DNA from: Clostridiales bacterium
Lineage (GTDB): Bacteria; Bacillota; Clostridia; Lachnospirales; Lachnospiraceae
DNA length: 64,000 bases
Direction of reading: 5' to 3'
Assembly: GCA_018366495.1 (NCBI GenBank)
Contig: JAGZHZ010000001.1
Location: 62,001 to 126,000, forward strand
Position numbers and translations under genes: made by a program. The notes under the pieces are model-generated. The model did no database searches, was not told the origin of the DNA, and saw nothing but the letters and a program-made list of their open reading frames with translations. Of the stretch, positions 1 to 8,431 are shown in pieces; the first letter of the stretch is position 1; every line of letters starts with the position of its first letter.

Positions 1-1652
1 CTCCCTATTTCTGCCGCAAAAACGGCAGACTATATGCCGTTATGCTGGATGGTATTTTATACAATTCTGACGAATTAAAGCACGATCTGTCTTCCTGGAA
101 TTGGATGTTTGACCGTGGCAGCGATGCAGAACTGTTTCTAAAATCTTTTCTGCAGTATGGATTTGACTTTGCCTCTCGTTTAAACGGCGTATTCTCTGCT
201 GTTATCCTCGATTTTTCTCAAAGAGAATGTTATCTGTACCGTGATTTTTTTGGCACAAAACCTCTTTTTTATACTATCTCCAAAGATGGAACCCTTGTCT
301 TCTCATCTGAAATCAAAGGTCTGTTCTGTTATCCCGGTATCACTCCAAAACTGTCTTCTGACGGCTTAAATGAGATCTTCAGTTTAGGACCTGCAAGGAC
401 TCCTGGAAACGGCGTATTTGATGGAGTATTTGAAGTGCCTCCTGCTCACTGTCTCATTGCTGCTCCTGAAGGCACTTATCAAAAACCATACTGGCGTCTG
501 AGCTGCCATCCTCATGAAGATGATGACAAAACTACGATTGAAAAAATATCTTTTCTTTTTCAAGATGCCGTAGAACGGCAAATGAAAGGCACGGCTCCTT
601 TTTGTACTTTTCTCTCAGGAGGTGTCGACAGCAGTCTTGTCTCTGCCATCTGTGCCAAAATTTTACAAAAAAAAGGGGAACGCCTTACTACCTTTTCATT
701 TGATTTTTCTGAGAACAGCCGTTATTTTCAATCAAACGCTTTTCAGCCTTCTCTTGATCGTCCTTACGTCGATCAGATGGTTTCTTTTTTAGATTCTGAT
801 CATCATTATCTGGAATGTTCTCAGGAAACCCTCGCAGAAAAACTGACAGACTCCGTGATTGCACACGACCTGCCTGCCATGGCAGATGTAGATTCCTCCA
901 TGCTTTATTTCTGCTCACTTGTCCGGCAGACGCATACCATTGCAATGACCGGAGAATGTGCCGATGAAATCTTTGGAGGTTATCCATGGTTTCACAAGAC
1001 AGAATGTCTGTACGCTGATACCTTCCCATGGTCTATGGATTTACGTCCTCGTCAGGCTTTGCTCCGTGACGATTTTCTGGAATCGCTTCATATGGAAGCA
1101 TATATCAAACATGCCTATGAATCCTCTGTTGCGCAGGCGCCGCTTTCTCCCGATGATTCTGATCTGATTGTACGCCAGAAACGGATCGCATGGCTCAATA
1201 TATCCTGGTTTATGCAGACCCTTTTAAATCGCATGGACCGTGCTGCTGCATACTCTGATCTGGACGCGCGCATTCCTTTTGCCGACCGTCGACTTGTCGA
1301 ATATCTGTTTCAGATTCCATGGGAAATGAAAGCCAAAGGCGGTGTCGTAAAAAGATTGCTGCGCGAAGCAGGCCGCGGAATGATTCCGGATGAAATTCTA
1401 TTCCGAAAAAAATCTCCATACCCTAAAACATATCATCCCCAGTATGAACAGCTTCTAAAGAAAAAAATCAAAGAAATTTTAAGCGATTCTTCCTCACCTA
1501 TTCTTTCCTTTATTGATCCGTCTAAAGTAAATACTTTTCTCTCCAGTCCGTCAGATTATGGCAGACCATGGTACGGTCAGCTCATGGCAGGACCGCAGAT
1601 GCTGGCATATCTCATTCAGATTAATGAATGGCTGACTCTCATGAAACTATAA
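1..1652 (+). CDS. asnB: Asparagine synthetase (glutamine-hydrolysing), 5' truncated by the window edge
   Basis: Converts aspartate, glutamine and ATP to asparagine. The reading frame is open to the first base of the window, so the true start lies upstream; the 550 codons present lack about 60 N-terminal residues, including the Cys2 nucleophile of the class II amidotransferase domain. Visible are the rest of the glutaminase domain, the ATP-pyrophosphatase motif SGGVDSS (codons near position 616) and the GECADEIFGGYPWF block typical of the synthetase domain. An in-frame ATG at 42 is internal to the amidotransferase domain and is not the start. It converges on gpmI and shares a bidirectional terminator with it. 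Confidence 0.9.
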   Translation, partial: PYFCRKNGRLYAVMLDGILYNSDELKHDLSSWNWMFDRGSDAELFLKSFLQYGFDFASRLNGVFSAVILDFSQRECYLYRDFFGTKPLFYTISKDGTLVFSSEIKGLFCYPGITPKLSSDGLNEIFSLGPARTPGNGVFDGVFEVPPAHCLIAAPEGTYQKPYWRLSCHPHEDDDKTTIEKISFLFQDAVERQMKGTAPFCTFLSGGVDSSLVSAICAKILQKKGERLTTFSFDFSENSRYFQSNAFQPSLDRPYVDQMVSFLDSDHHYLECSQETLAEKLTDSVIAHDLPAMADVDSSMLYFCSLVRQTHTIAMTGECADEIFGGYPWFHKTECLYADTFPWSMDLRPRQALLRDDFLESLHMEAYIKHAYESSVAQAPLSPDDSDLIVRQKRIAWLNISWFMQTLLNRMDRAAAYSDLDARIPFADRRLVEYLFQIPWEMKAKGGVVKRLLREAGRGMIPDEILFRKKSPYPKTYHPQYEQLLKKKIKEILSDSSSPILSFIDPSKVNTFLSSPSDYGRPWYGQLMAGPQMLAYLIQINEWLTLMKL

Positions 1653-1700
1653 TCGTTCTACTTTAAATTTTTCTTGTTTCTTTCCCTGTTTTTCAGCTAA

Positions 1701-1739
1701 AAAGGGCTGCTGCAGATCTAAGATCTGCAGCAGCCCTTT
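1701..1739. terminator. Bidirectional terminator between asnB and gpmI
   Basis: Arms of 19 bases, AAAGGGCTGCTGCAGATCT and its exact reverse complement, are separated by one base. A/T tracts at the base of the stem suit termination in both directions, which fits the convergent genes on either side. Confidence 0.75.
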
Positions 1740-1756
1740 CTCATTAAGTCTGCATC

Positions 1757-3298
1757 TTATTTCTTTAAAAGTAAGGACTTTCCTGTCATTTCTTTCGGCT
1801 GCTCCATTCCCATCATTTCAATCATAGTCGGCGCAATATCAGCTAAACATCCGCCTTCTCTCAATGTATAAGCCGGATCATAGTTGACAAGGATAAATGG
1901 AACCGGATTTGTCGTATGCGCTGTAAATGGCGCTCCTGTTTCATAGTCAACCAGCTGCTCTGCGTTTCCATGATCTGCGCAGATAAAAAGCTGTCCGTCC
2001 ACTTCTTTGATTGCATCTACAACTCTTCCTACACACTCGTCCACTGCCTCTACCGCTTTGATTGCTGCCTCTTCGATTCCTGTATGGCCTACCATGTCCG
2101 GATTTGCAAAGTTTGTGATAATCACGTCATATTTTCCTGACTTGATTGCTTCCACAAATTTATCGCATACTTCATATGCGCTCATCTCCGGTTTCAGATC
2201 ATATGTTGCAACTTTTGGAGATTTTACTAAAATTCTGTCTTCGCCTTCATTTGGTTCTTCTACTCCGCCATTGAAGAAGAAAGTGACATGTGCATATTTC
2301 TCTGTTTCAGCGATTCTTGCCTGTTTCAGATGATGTGCTGCCAAGAATTCTCCAAATGTATTTGTAATTACTACTTTTTTGAATGCTACTTCCTTATTTG
2401 GAATTGTTACATCGTACTCTGAGAAGCATACATAAGCAACGTTTAATCTTTCTCCTCTCTCAAATCCGGTGAAATCGTCGCAGCAGAATGCACGTGTGAT
2501 TTCTCTTGCACGGTCTGGTCTGAAGTTAAAGAAAATAATGGAATCATTATCCTGAATCTTCGCTGTTGGCGCTCCATTTTTCATGATAACAGTCGGAACA
2601 ACAAATTCATCTGTCTTATCTTCTGCATATGAATTTTCGACTGCCTCAACACCGCTTTCCGCTGTCAGTCCCTCACCGCATACCATTGCTTTGTATGCCA
2701 GTTCTACACGATCCCAGCGATTATCACGATCCATTGCATAATAACGTCCCATTACAGTAGCGATCTCGCCAATGCCAATCTCAGCCATTTTATCTGTTAA
2801 TTCCTGCACAAAATCTTTTCCTGATGCTGGTGGTGTGTCACGTCCATCCAGGAAGCAGTGAACATAAACTTTTTTGAGTCCTTCTCTTTTTGCCAGTTCC
2901 AAAAGGGCATATAAATGTGTATTGTGGCTGTGAACACCGCCATCGGACAGCAATCCATACATATGCAGAGCAGAATCATGTTCCTTTGCATTGCGCACTG
3001 CATCTAACAGCGCTTCATTTTTAAAGAAGTCACCGTCCTGGATTTCTTTTGTAATTCTTGTCAGCTCCTGATAGACAATACGTCCTGCTCCCATATTCAG
3101 ATGACCTACTTCAGAATTTCCCATCTGACCATCCGGCAGTCCTACATCCATTCCGCTTGCATATCCCTTTACAAATGGACACTCCGCCATTAATTTATCC
3201 ATAACAGGGGTCTTTCCTTCTGCAACTGCATTTCCCTGTTCCTTATTATTTAAGCCATAACCATCTAAAATCATTAACACCGTTGGTTTTTTACTCAT
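1757..3298 (-). CDS. gpmI: 2,3-bisphosphoglycerate-independent phosphoglycerate mutase
   Basis: Interconverts 3- and 2-phosphoglycerate in glycolysis using two metal ions (Mn2+ in Firmicutes). The 513-residue length matches the family. The N-terminal alkaline-phosphatase-type motif MILDGYG and the catalytic serine in GNSEVGH (Ser62) are visible, as is the C-terminal metal-binding ICADHGN block. The start ATG follows an AAAGGAGA ribosome site. It has its own promoter and is separated from gap-pgk-tpiA by an Mrr-like gene, so it is transcribed independently of the rest of lower glycolysis here. Confidence 0.97.
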   Translation of the reverse strand: MSKKPTVLMILDGYGLNNKEQGNAVAEGKTPVMDKLMAECPFVKGYASGMDVGLPDGQMGNSEVGHLNMGAGRIVYQELTRITKEIQDGDFFKNEALLDAVRNAKEHDSALHMYGLLSDGGVHSHNTHLYALLELAKREGLKKVYVHCFLDGRDTPPASGKDFVQELTDKMAEIGIGEIATVMGRYYAMDRDNRWDRVELAYKAMVCGEGLTAESGVEAVENSYAEDKTDEFVVPTVIMKNGAPTAKIQDNDSIIFFNFRPDRAREITRAFCCDDFTGFERGERLNVAYVCFSEYDVTIPNKEVAFKKVVITNTFGEFLAAHHLKQARIAETEKYAHVTFFFNGGVEEPNEGEDRILVKSPKVATYDLKPEMSAYEVCDKFVEAIKSGKYDVIITNFANPDMVGHTGIEEAAIKAVEAVDECVGRVVDAIKEVDGQLFICADHGNAEQLVDYETGAPFTAHTTNPVPFILVNYDPAYTLREGGCLADIAPTMIEMMGMEQPKEMTGKSLLLKK

Positions 3299-3347
3299 TC
3301 TTTTTCTAATCTCCTTTTTGAAAACTTAATTGCTCTCTTCATGTCTG

Positions 3348-3376
3348 ATTCTACAATATTTTTCCGAAACTTTCAA
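3348..3376 (-). promoter_or_regulatory. Sigma-A-type promoter for gpmI
   Basis: On the minus strand TTGAAA and TAGAAT are separated by exactly 17 bases, about 50 bases upstream of the gpmI start. Position and spacing are good; no activity data. Confidence 0.6.
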
Positions 3377-3495
3377 GATGCTTTATTTTCTTTATTCTGT
3401 TTTCAATTTTCCCATTTTTTCCTATTTTTTTCTCGTCTGGATCTCCATTTTTTTCTATTTGACTGAAAGATTCGATTTTTGTCGTACTTTTTTCA

Positions 3496-3524
3496 TTTAC
3501 AACAGTATGTTCTTATTTTATTAT
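3496..3524 (+). promoter_or_regulatory. Possible promoter of the 55-residue ORF
   Basis: TTTACA and TATTAT with a 17-base spacer end 33 bases before the ATG at 3558. The surroundings are very AT-rich, so chance matches are likely and this is tentative. Confidence 0.35.
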
Positions 3525-3557
3525 ATTACTGTATAACTATAAAAAGGGGTATTCTCA

Positions 3558-3725
3558 ATGAATTCTGAAATTTTGCAAAAAACTGATCTACTTAAAGAAA
3601 TCGAAAAACTTAAACATGAAAACCAGATTTTAAGGAAAGTTATTCAGACCAATAATCACACAATCGGACGAATGATTGACTGTTTTATTCTTTCTCAAGA
3701 CTTAGAAAACTCTGAAAGACTTTAA
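3558..3725 (+). CDS. Small coiled-coil protein, 55 residues, possible Spo0E-like relative
   Basis: The ATG is preceded at good distance by an AAAAGGGG ribosome site. The product is charged and helical: a heptad-like stretch (LLKEIEKLKHENQILRKVI, residues 11-29) followed by an amphipathic segment and the motif LSQDLE near the C-terminus. That motif recalls the SQELD signature of Spo0E-family aspartyl phosphatases, which dephosphorylate Spo0A, and the length and helix-loop-helix outline also fit. However, the usual hydrophobic residues after the motif are missing and identity is otherwise low, so this is a hypothesis only. It is divergent from gpmI and convergent with the Mrr-like gene. Confidence 0.6.
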   Translation: MNSEILQKTDLLKEIEKLKHENQILRKVIQTNNHTIGRMIDCFILSQDLENSERL

Positions 3726-3849
3726 TCTTTTAAATGGCAGAAGAAGAACAGGGATACCAGCATAGATATCCGTCAGAATTCAATTGTCTGGATGGTATTC
3801 TGTTTTCCGGTATCTCTTTTGATATACGCTTCCCGTCTTTTTCATTTCT

Positions 3850-4836
3850 TTACATTTTTTCTATATAACAGTTTTCTCCCCAAAAATACGTTCCTTCTCT
3901 CAAAATGATAAAACTCTTATTTTCAAAAAACTCCTCTTCTAACTTTTCAGACTCCATGTAACGCGCATTTTTATATATCGCATAATATCCGCTGATTTCT
4001 TCATCTGCGGCAAAAATCTGATATTCCCCTGCATCCAGATCTCTTCCAACCTTGACTGCAAACCACCCATTATTTTCGCTTTGGTATGGTTCAAAGACAG
4101 CCGGTTTAAAATATGCGTCTTCTAAAATAAGATACTCTTTTTCTCTGATCTCTACAGTATAACACCCTTCTGCAATAATCTGAAACAGCACTGATTTTCC
4201 ATTTTTATCTTTTGAGACTGTGCATTTCCATCTTTTTTCTCTCTCACCAAATATTTTATATTCTCCTGGATCTAAATCTTTCCCCACTTCATAGACATTC
4301 TTTTCGGCATTTTTTATCAGTTGAAACAAATATTCCCGATCCCACAACAAAATATTGTGTTCTGTCGCAAGCCTCACAGCCGCTTTCGTAAAAAAACGAT
4401 TCGTCATCACTGCTCCTATCATGCAGTGATAACATTCTTTCCCGCTGTATACGTCCCGGACAGCCTGATTCCCTATATTTGAAGCATGACATTTACACTG
4501 TACTGCATAAGTAATCTGTTCTTTTTCAGCCAGAATGTCAACTCCGAGATCCCCCGTCTTTTTTGTCAGCTCCACGTTTGTAAATCCATTGGCGCGCAAA
4601 AGATCAGCACAAAAGTATTCAAACGCTTCCCCATCTGTTTTATCAAAATCAAAATCAGACCATCTTCTCTGTCTGGCCTTTTCTATCTGAATATCTTCTT
4701 TCTTCTGTATACTCTCTTTTATTTTTTTCTCTGGATCGGATACTGCCTTTTTGCTGTCCTGCACAGAAAGCTTGTCGCTTTTCTTCCAGATATGCTGTAT
4801 TTTTTCTGATACGGTCTTTAAAATATTTTTTTTCAT
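3850..4836 (-). CDS. Mrr-type restriction endonuclease-fold protein with two C-terminal repeats
   Basis: 328 residues. Residues about 58-172 form a type IV restriction (Mrr-like) PD-(D/E)xK domain: Glu73 in the first helix, Asp100 in GDLGVD, and Gln113-x-Lys115 in VQCKCH. The lysine-rich N-terminus (1-57) is probably flexible. The C-terminal half carries two related ~65-residue modules, each opening with GKDLDPGEYKIF or GRDLDAGEYQIF, a beta-rich unit seen on several Firmicute secreted and nuclease proteins. The ATG at 4836 has a GGAG site. No methylase or other restriction gene adjoins it, so it acts alone, perhaps on modified or foreign DNA. Function beyond the nuclease fold is inferred. Confidence 0.8.
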   Translation of the reverse strand: MKKNILKTVSEKIQHIWKKSDKLSVQDSKKAVSDPEKKIKESIQKKEDIQIEKARQRRWSDFDFDKTDGEAFEYFCADLLRANGFTNVELTKKTGDLGVDILAEKEQITYAVQCKCHASNIGNQAVRDVYSGKECYHCMIGAVMTNRFFTKAAVRLATEHNILLWDREYLFQLIKNAEKNVYEVGKDLDPGEYKIFGEREKRWKCTVSKDKNGKSVLFQIIAEGCYTVEIREKEYLILEDAYFKPAVFEPYQSENNGWFAVKVGRDLDAGEYQIFAADEEISGYYAIYKNARYMESEKLEEEFFENKSFIILREGTYFWGENCYIEKM

Positions 4837-4903
4837 GCCATTTCTCCGGAATTTTAGGGAATACTTAGTAAAAAAGATTCACATATTTCTATTCTTAACT
4901 TAA

Positions 4904-4933
4904 AGAGGTGCAGGAAAATTTTCCTGCACCTCT
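4904..4933 (-). terminator. Terminator of the gap-pgk-tpiA transcript
   Basis: A perfect 30-base palindrome (AGAGGTGCAGGAAAA plus its complement) lies downstream of tpiA. It can form a 12-15 bp hairpin followed by a short T-rich stretch on the minus strand. Confidence 0.7.
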
Positions 4934-4948
4934 AAAATATCTTTGCTT

Positions 4949-4968
4949 CGGCTCTTTGTCAAGAGCCG
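4949..4968 (-). terminator. Second hairpin downstream of tpiA
   Basis: CGGCTCTT and AAGAGCCG flank a four-base loop directly after the tpiA stop region and before the larger palindrome. It may be part of a tandem terminator or a 3' stabilising stem; there is no T run directly after it. Confidence 0.4.
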
Positions 4969-4989
4969 ATATTCTATCTGCAAAACAAA

Positions 4990-5736
4990 TTAATAATTTA
5001 CAATTTTTCCAAACTCTTCTTTTAAAGAAGCGCCTCCTACAAGACCGCCGTCAATATCTGGCTGTACAAATAATTCTGGCGCTGTAGCTGCATTTACAGA
5101 TCCGCCGTACTGGATGCGGATTGCTTCTGCTGTAGCTTCATCGTAAACTTCAGCGATACATGCGCGGATTCCTGCGCAAACTTCCTGTGCCTGTGCTGTT
5201 GTAGCAGTTTTTCCTGTTCCGATTGCCCAGATTGGTTCATAAGCGATCACTGCTGTTTTTGCCTGGTCTGCTGTTACACCCTGGAATGCAATTTTAACCT
5301 GCTGACGGATAAAGTCCATTGTAACACCCTGTTCTCTCTGAGTCAGAGTTTCACCACAGCAGATAATTGGAGTAATACCATGTTCAAATGCTTTTAATAC
5401 TTTTTTATTTACAGTTGCATCTGTCTCTGCAAAGTATTCTCTTCTCTCAGAATGTCCCAGTACAACGTATTTTACTCCTGCATCTGTGAGCATTGCCGGA
5501 GAAATCTCTCCTGTGTAAGCGCCTTTTTCTTCAAAGTACATATTTTCTGCTCCAACCTGAATGTTGGAACCTTTTGCTGCTTCCACAACAGGAATGATGT
5601 CGATTGCAGGTACACAGAATACCACATCAACTGCCTCGTTTGCTACTAATGGTTTCAATGTATTTACAAGTGCAACTGCTTCGCTTGGAGTCATGTTCAT
5701 TTTCCAGTTTCCAGCGATAATTTTCTTTCTTGCCAT
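4990..5736 (-). CDS. tpiA: Triose-phosphate isomerase
   Basis: Interconverts dihydroxyacetone phosphate and glyceraldehyde 3-phosphate. The 248-residue TIM barrel has all landmarks: GNWKMN with the catalytic Lys, the GHSERR histidine, the AYEPIWAIGTG block with the catalytic Glu and flexible loop, and the phosphate-binding GGSV and GGLVGGASL loops near the C-terminus. It follows pgk by 55 bases and is the last gene of a gap-pgk-tpiA unit. Confidence 0.98.
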   Translation of the reverse strand: MARKKIIAGNWKMNMTPSEAVALVNTLKPLVANEAVDVVFCVPAIDIIPVVEAAKGSNIQVGAENMYFEEKGAYTGEISPAMLTDAGVKYVVLGHSERREYFAETDATVNKKVLKAFEHGITPIICCGETLTQREQGVTMDFIRQQVKIAFQGVTADQAKTAVIAYEPIWAIGTGKTATTAQAQEVCAGIRACIAEVYDEATAEAIRIQYGGSVNAATAPELFVQPDIDGGLVGGASLKEEFGKIVNY

Positions 5737-5791
5737 TTCTGTTATCTCCTAATCCGTGATTTTATCCCTTATTATTTCTTCAAACCAGTTC

Positions 5792-6985
5792 TTATTTATC
5801 ATTTGCTGCCGCAACGCCTGGCAGTTCTTTTCCTTCCAGGAATTCCAGAGAAGCTCCGCCTCCTGTAGAGATATGTGTCATCTTGTCGCCATATCCTAAG
5901 ATATTAACAGCAGCTGCTGAGTCTCCGCCACCGATGATTGTGATCGCATCTGTCTCTGCAAGTGCCTTTGCAACTGTCTCTGTTCCATGTGCAAAGTTTG
6001 GCATTTCAAAGCATCCCATCGGTCCGTTCCATACAACCGTCTTCGCATCTTTTACAGCATCAGCAAACAATTTTTCTGTTTCCGGTCCGATATCGAGGCC
6101 TTCCCATTCATCCGGAATATTGCCGCTCTTTACAACCTGAATATTTGCATCGTTGGAGAAGTCATCACCGATACGGTTATCAACAGGAAGCAGTAATTTT
6201 ACGCCTTTTTCTTCTGCTTTTTTCAGCATATTTAAAGCGTACTCCTGATAATCATCTTCACACAGAGATTTTCCAATGTGACCGCCTCTTGCTTTGGAGA
6301 ATGTATAGGACATACCTCCTCCGATGATCAGTGTGTCCACTTTATCCAGTAAGTTTTCAATAACAGAAATTTTGCTGGAAACTTTTGCTCCTCCTAAGAT
6401 TGCAACAAATGGTCTCTCCGGATTGTTTACTGCATTTCCTAAGAAATCAATTTCTTTCTGCATTAAGTATCCTACAACTGCTGTGTCAACAAATTTTGTA
6501 ACACCTACATTAGAGCAATGTGCTCTATGAGCAGTTCCGAATGCGTCATTTACAAACACATCACACAGAGAAGCCAGTTCTTTGCTGAATTCTTCACCAT
6601 TTTTTGTCTCCTCAGCGCGATAACGTGTATTTTCAAGAAGAACGATGTCGCCATCTTTCATAGCTTCTACAGCTGCTTTTGCATTTGGTCCTACTACTTC
6701 CGGATCAGCTGCAAATTTTACTTCCTGTCCTAAAAGCTCAGACAGACGAACTGCAACAGGCGCCAGAGATAATTCTGGTTTTGGCTCTCCCTTTGGTTTT
6801 CCAAGATGGGAACACAGAATGATTTTTCCACCGTCTGCAACCAGTTTTTTGATTGTCGGCAGAGCTGCCACAAGACGGTTTTCATCTGTGATTTTTCCTT
6901 CCTGAAGCGGTACGTTAAAATCGCAGCGAACCAGGACTCTTTTTCCCTTTACATTAATATCATCGATACTTTTTTTATTCAGCAT
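5792..6985 (-). CDS. pgk: Phosphoglycerate kinase
   Basis: Makes ATP from 1,3-bisphosphoglycerate. At 397 residues it is full length. RCDFNVPL and the HLGKPKG block sit in the N-terminal substrate domain, GGAKVSSK at the hinge, and GGGDSAAAV plus STGGGASLEFLEG in the nucleotide domain. An AAGGAGG site precedes the ATG. It lies between gap and tpiA, and a terminator-like hairpin separates it from gap, so pgk-tpiA expression may be set below that of gap. Confidence 0.98.
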   Translation of the reverse strand: MLNKKSIDDINVKGKRVLVRCDFNVPLQEGKITDENRLVAALPTIKKLVADGGKIILCSHLGKPKGEPKPELSLAPVAVRLSELLGQEVKFAADPEVVGPNAKAAVEAMKDGDIVLLENTRYRAEETKNGEEFSKELASLCDVFVNDAFGTAHRAHCSNVGVTKFVDTAVVGYLMQKEIDFLGNAVNNPERPFVAILGGAKVSSKISVIENLLDKVDTLIIGGGMSYTFSKARGGHIGKSLCEDDYQEYALNMLKKAEEKGVKLLLPVDNRIGDDFSNDANIQVVKSGNIPDEWEGLDIGPETEKLFADAVKDAKTVVWNGPMGCFEMPNFAHGTETVAKALAETDAITIIGGGDSAAAVNILGYGDKMTHISTGGGASLEFLEGKELPGVAAANDK

Positions 6986-7010
6986 GTTTTTTGCCTCCTT
7001 AAATAAAATG

Positions 7011-7045
7011 AAAAGGAGTCCGGTCCAAACAGACCGGACCCCTTT
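7011..7045 (-). terminator. Intercistronic terminator-like hairpin between gap and pgk
   Basis: GTCCGGTC and GACCGGAC flank a six-base loop, extended by AAAGG/CCTTT after one mismatch. On the minus strand the stem is followed by CCTTTTCATTTTATTT. It lies 20 bases downstream of the gap stop codon and 26 bases upstream of the pgk start, so it could act as a partial terminator or an mRNA processing/stabilising stem. Confidence 0.65.
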
Positions 7046-7064
7046 GGATCTTCACTTGAATGAA

Positions 7065-8078
7065 TTACTGTAATTCAGAGAAGTATTTGATTGTACGAAC
7101 CATCTGGCTTGTGTAGGAGTTTTCATTGTCATACCAAGAAACTACCTGTACTTCTGTTGTGCCGTTATCTAATGGCAGTACCATTGTCTGTGTAGCATCA
7201 AACAGAGAACCATATCTCATACCGATGATATCGCTGGATACGATTTCATCTTCGTTGTATCCATAAGACTCTGTTGCAGAAGCTTTCATTTTTTCGTTGA
7301 TCTGCTCTTTTGTAACGTTTCCTTCAACAACTGCTGTCAGGATTGTTGTGGATCCTGTTGGAGTTGGAACACGCTGTGCAGAACCGATTAATTTTCCGTT
7401 TAATTCAGGGATAACTAATCCGATTGCTTTTGCAGCACCTGTGCTGTTTGGAACGATGTTCACTGCTGCTGCACGGGATCTTCTTAAATCACCTTTTCTC
7501 TGTGGTCCGTCCAGAGTCATCTGATCTCCTGTGTAAGCGTGAATTGTACACATAATACCAGATTTGATTGGAGCCAGTTCATTTAATGCTTTTGCCATAG
7601 GAGCTAAGCAGTTTGTTGTACAAGAAGCTGCTGAAATAACAGTATCAGATGGTTTTAATGTTTCATGGTTTACATTGTAAACAATTGTTGGAAGGTCATT
7701 TCCTGCTGGAGCAGAGATAACAACTTTTCTAGCGCCTGCTTTGATATGAGCTTCTGCTTTTGCTTTGGATGTATAGAAACCTGTACATTCCAGAACTACG
7801 TCTACACCGATTTCTCCCCATGGAAGTTCTTCAGCGTTTGCTTTTGCGTAGATTTTGATTTCTTTTCCATCAACAGTAATAGAGTCTTCTCCAGCTTTAA
7901 CTGTATCAGCTAATGCGTATTTTCCCTGAGAAGAATCATATTTTAACAGATGAGCCAGCATTGCAGGGCTTGTTAAATCGTTGATTGCTACTACCTCATA
8001 TCCTTCTGCGCCAAACATCTGTCTGAATGCAAGACGTCCAATACGTCCGAAACCATTAATCGCTACTTTTACTGCCAT
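7065..8078 (-). CDS. gap: Glyceraldehyde-3-phosphate dehydrogenase, type I
   Basis: Oxidises glyceraldehyde 3-phosphate with NAD+ and phosphate. 337 residues; the N-terminal NGFGRIGR dinucleotide fold, the catalytic SCTTNCLAP (Cys in the middle) and SWYDNE near the C-terminus are all present. A strong TTTAGGAGG site precedes the ATG. It is the first gene of gap-pgk-tpiA and is read from a good sigma-A promoter about 100 bases upstream, with a dyad in the untranslated leader. No cggR-type repressor gene is adjacent. Confidence 0.98.
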   Translation of the reverse strand: MAVKVAINGFGRIGRLAFRQMFGAEGYEVVAINDLTSPAMLAHLLKYDSSQGKYALADTVKAGEDSITVDGKEIKIYAKANAEELPWGEIGVDVVLECTGFYTSKAKAEAHIKAGARKVVISAPAGNDLPTIVYNVNHETLKPSDTVISAASCTTNCLAPMAKALNELAPIKSGIMCTIHAYTGDQMTLDGPQRKGDLRRSRAAAVNIVPNSTGAAKAIGLVIPELNGKLIGSAQRVPTPTGSTTILTAVVEGNVTKEQINEKMKASATESYGYNEDEIVSSDIIGMRYGSLFDATQTMVLPLDNGTTEVQVVSWYDNENSYTSQMVRTIKYFSELQ

Positions 8079-8109
8079 AATTGCATTTCCTCCTAAAAGT
8101 TATTATTGA

Positions 8110-8130
8110 ATCAACTGTTGTTCAGTCGAT
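8110..8130 (-). promoter_or_regulatory. Dyad in the gap leader
   Basis: On the minus strand ATCGACTG and CAGTTGAT (one G-U pair) flank a five-base loop, within the first ~65 transcribed bases of gap. It could be an operator or a 5' mRNA-stabilising stem; the sequence cannot decide which. Confidence 0.4.
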
Positions 8131-8178
8131 TAGTTTTGAGTTTCTATAAGTTTGTTAAAGAAACATCAACTTACCCTT

Positions 8179-8207
8179 ATTTTACCTAACTTGTCTCAAA
8201 AATTCAA
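8179..8207 (-). promoter_or_regulatory. Sigma-A promoter for the gap operon
   Basis: TTGAAT and TAAAAT on the minus strand are separated by 17 bases and lie about 100 bases before the gap start codon. Confidence 0.6.
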
Positions 8208-8350
8208 GTCATATTTCAAAATTTATATACTTTTTATTATATCTGTCTCACAAAATTCCTTTTGTTTTCTTTCCTGCACCAGATGATACTTCTGCCATAC
8301 GGTCTAATTTGCAGATGAAAAAACTTCTCCTGTTCAAAATCAGAGGCCTG

Positions 8351-8379
8351 TTGAAAACTGCGCTTCTTTTTGTTAGAAT
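8351..8379 (+). promoter_or_regulatory. Sigma-A promoter for the histidinol-phosphatase gene
   Basis: TTGAAA and TAGAAT are separated by 17 bases and end about 50 bases before the chosen start codon at 8432. Confidence 0.55.
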
Positions 8380-8431
8380 ATATATTATGATCTGCAGTGT
8401 CTTTCTGCAAGAAGATAAGGAGATGGAATTT

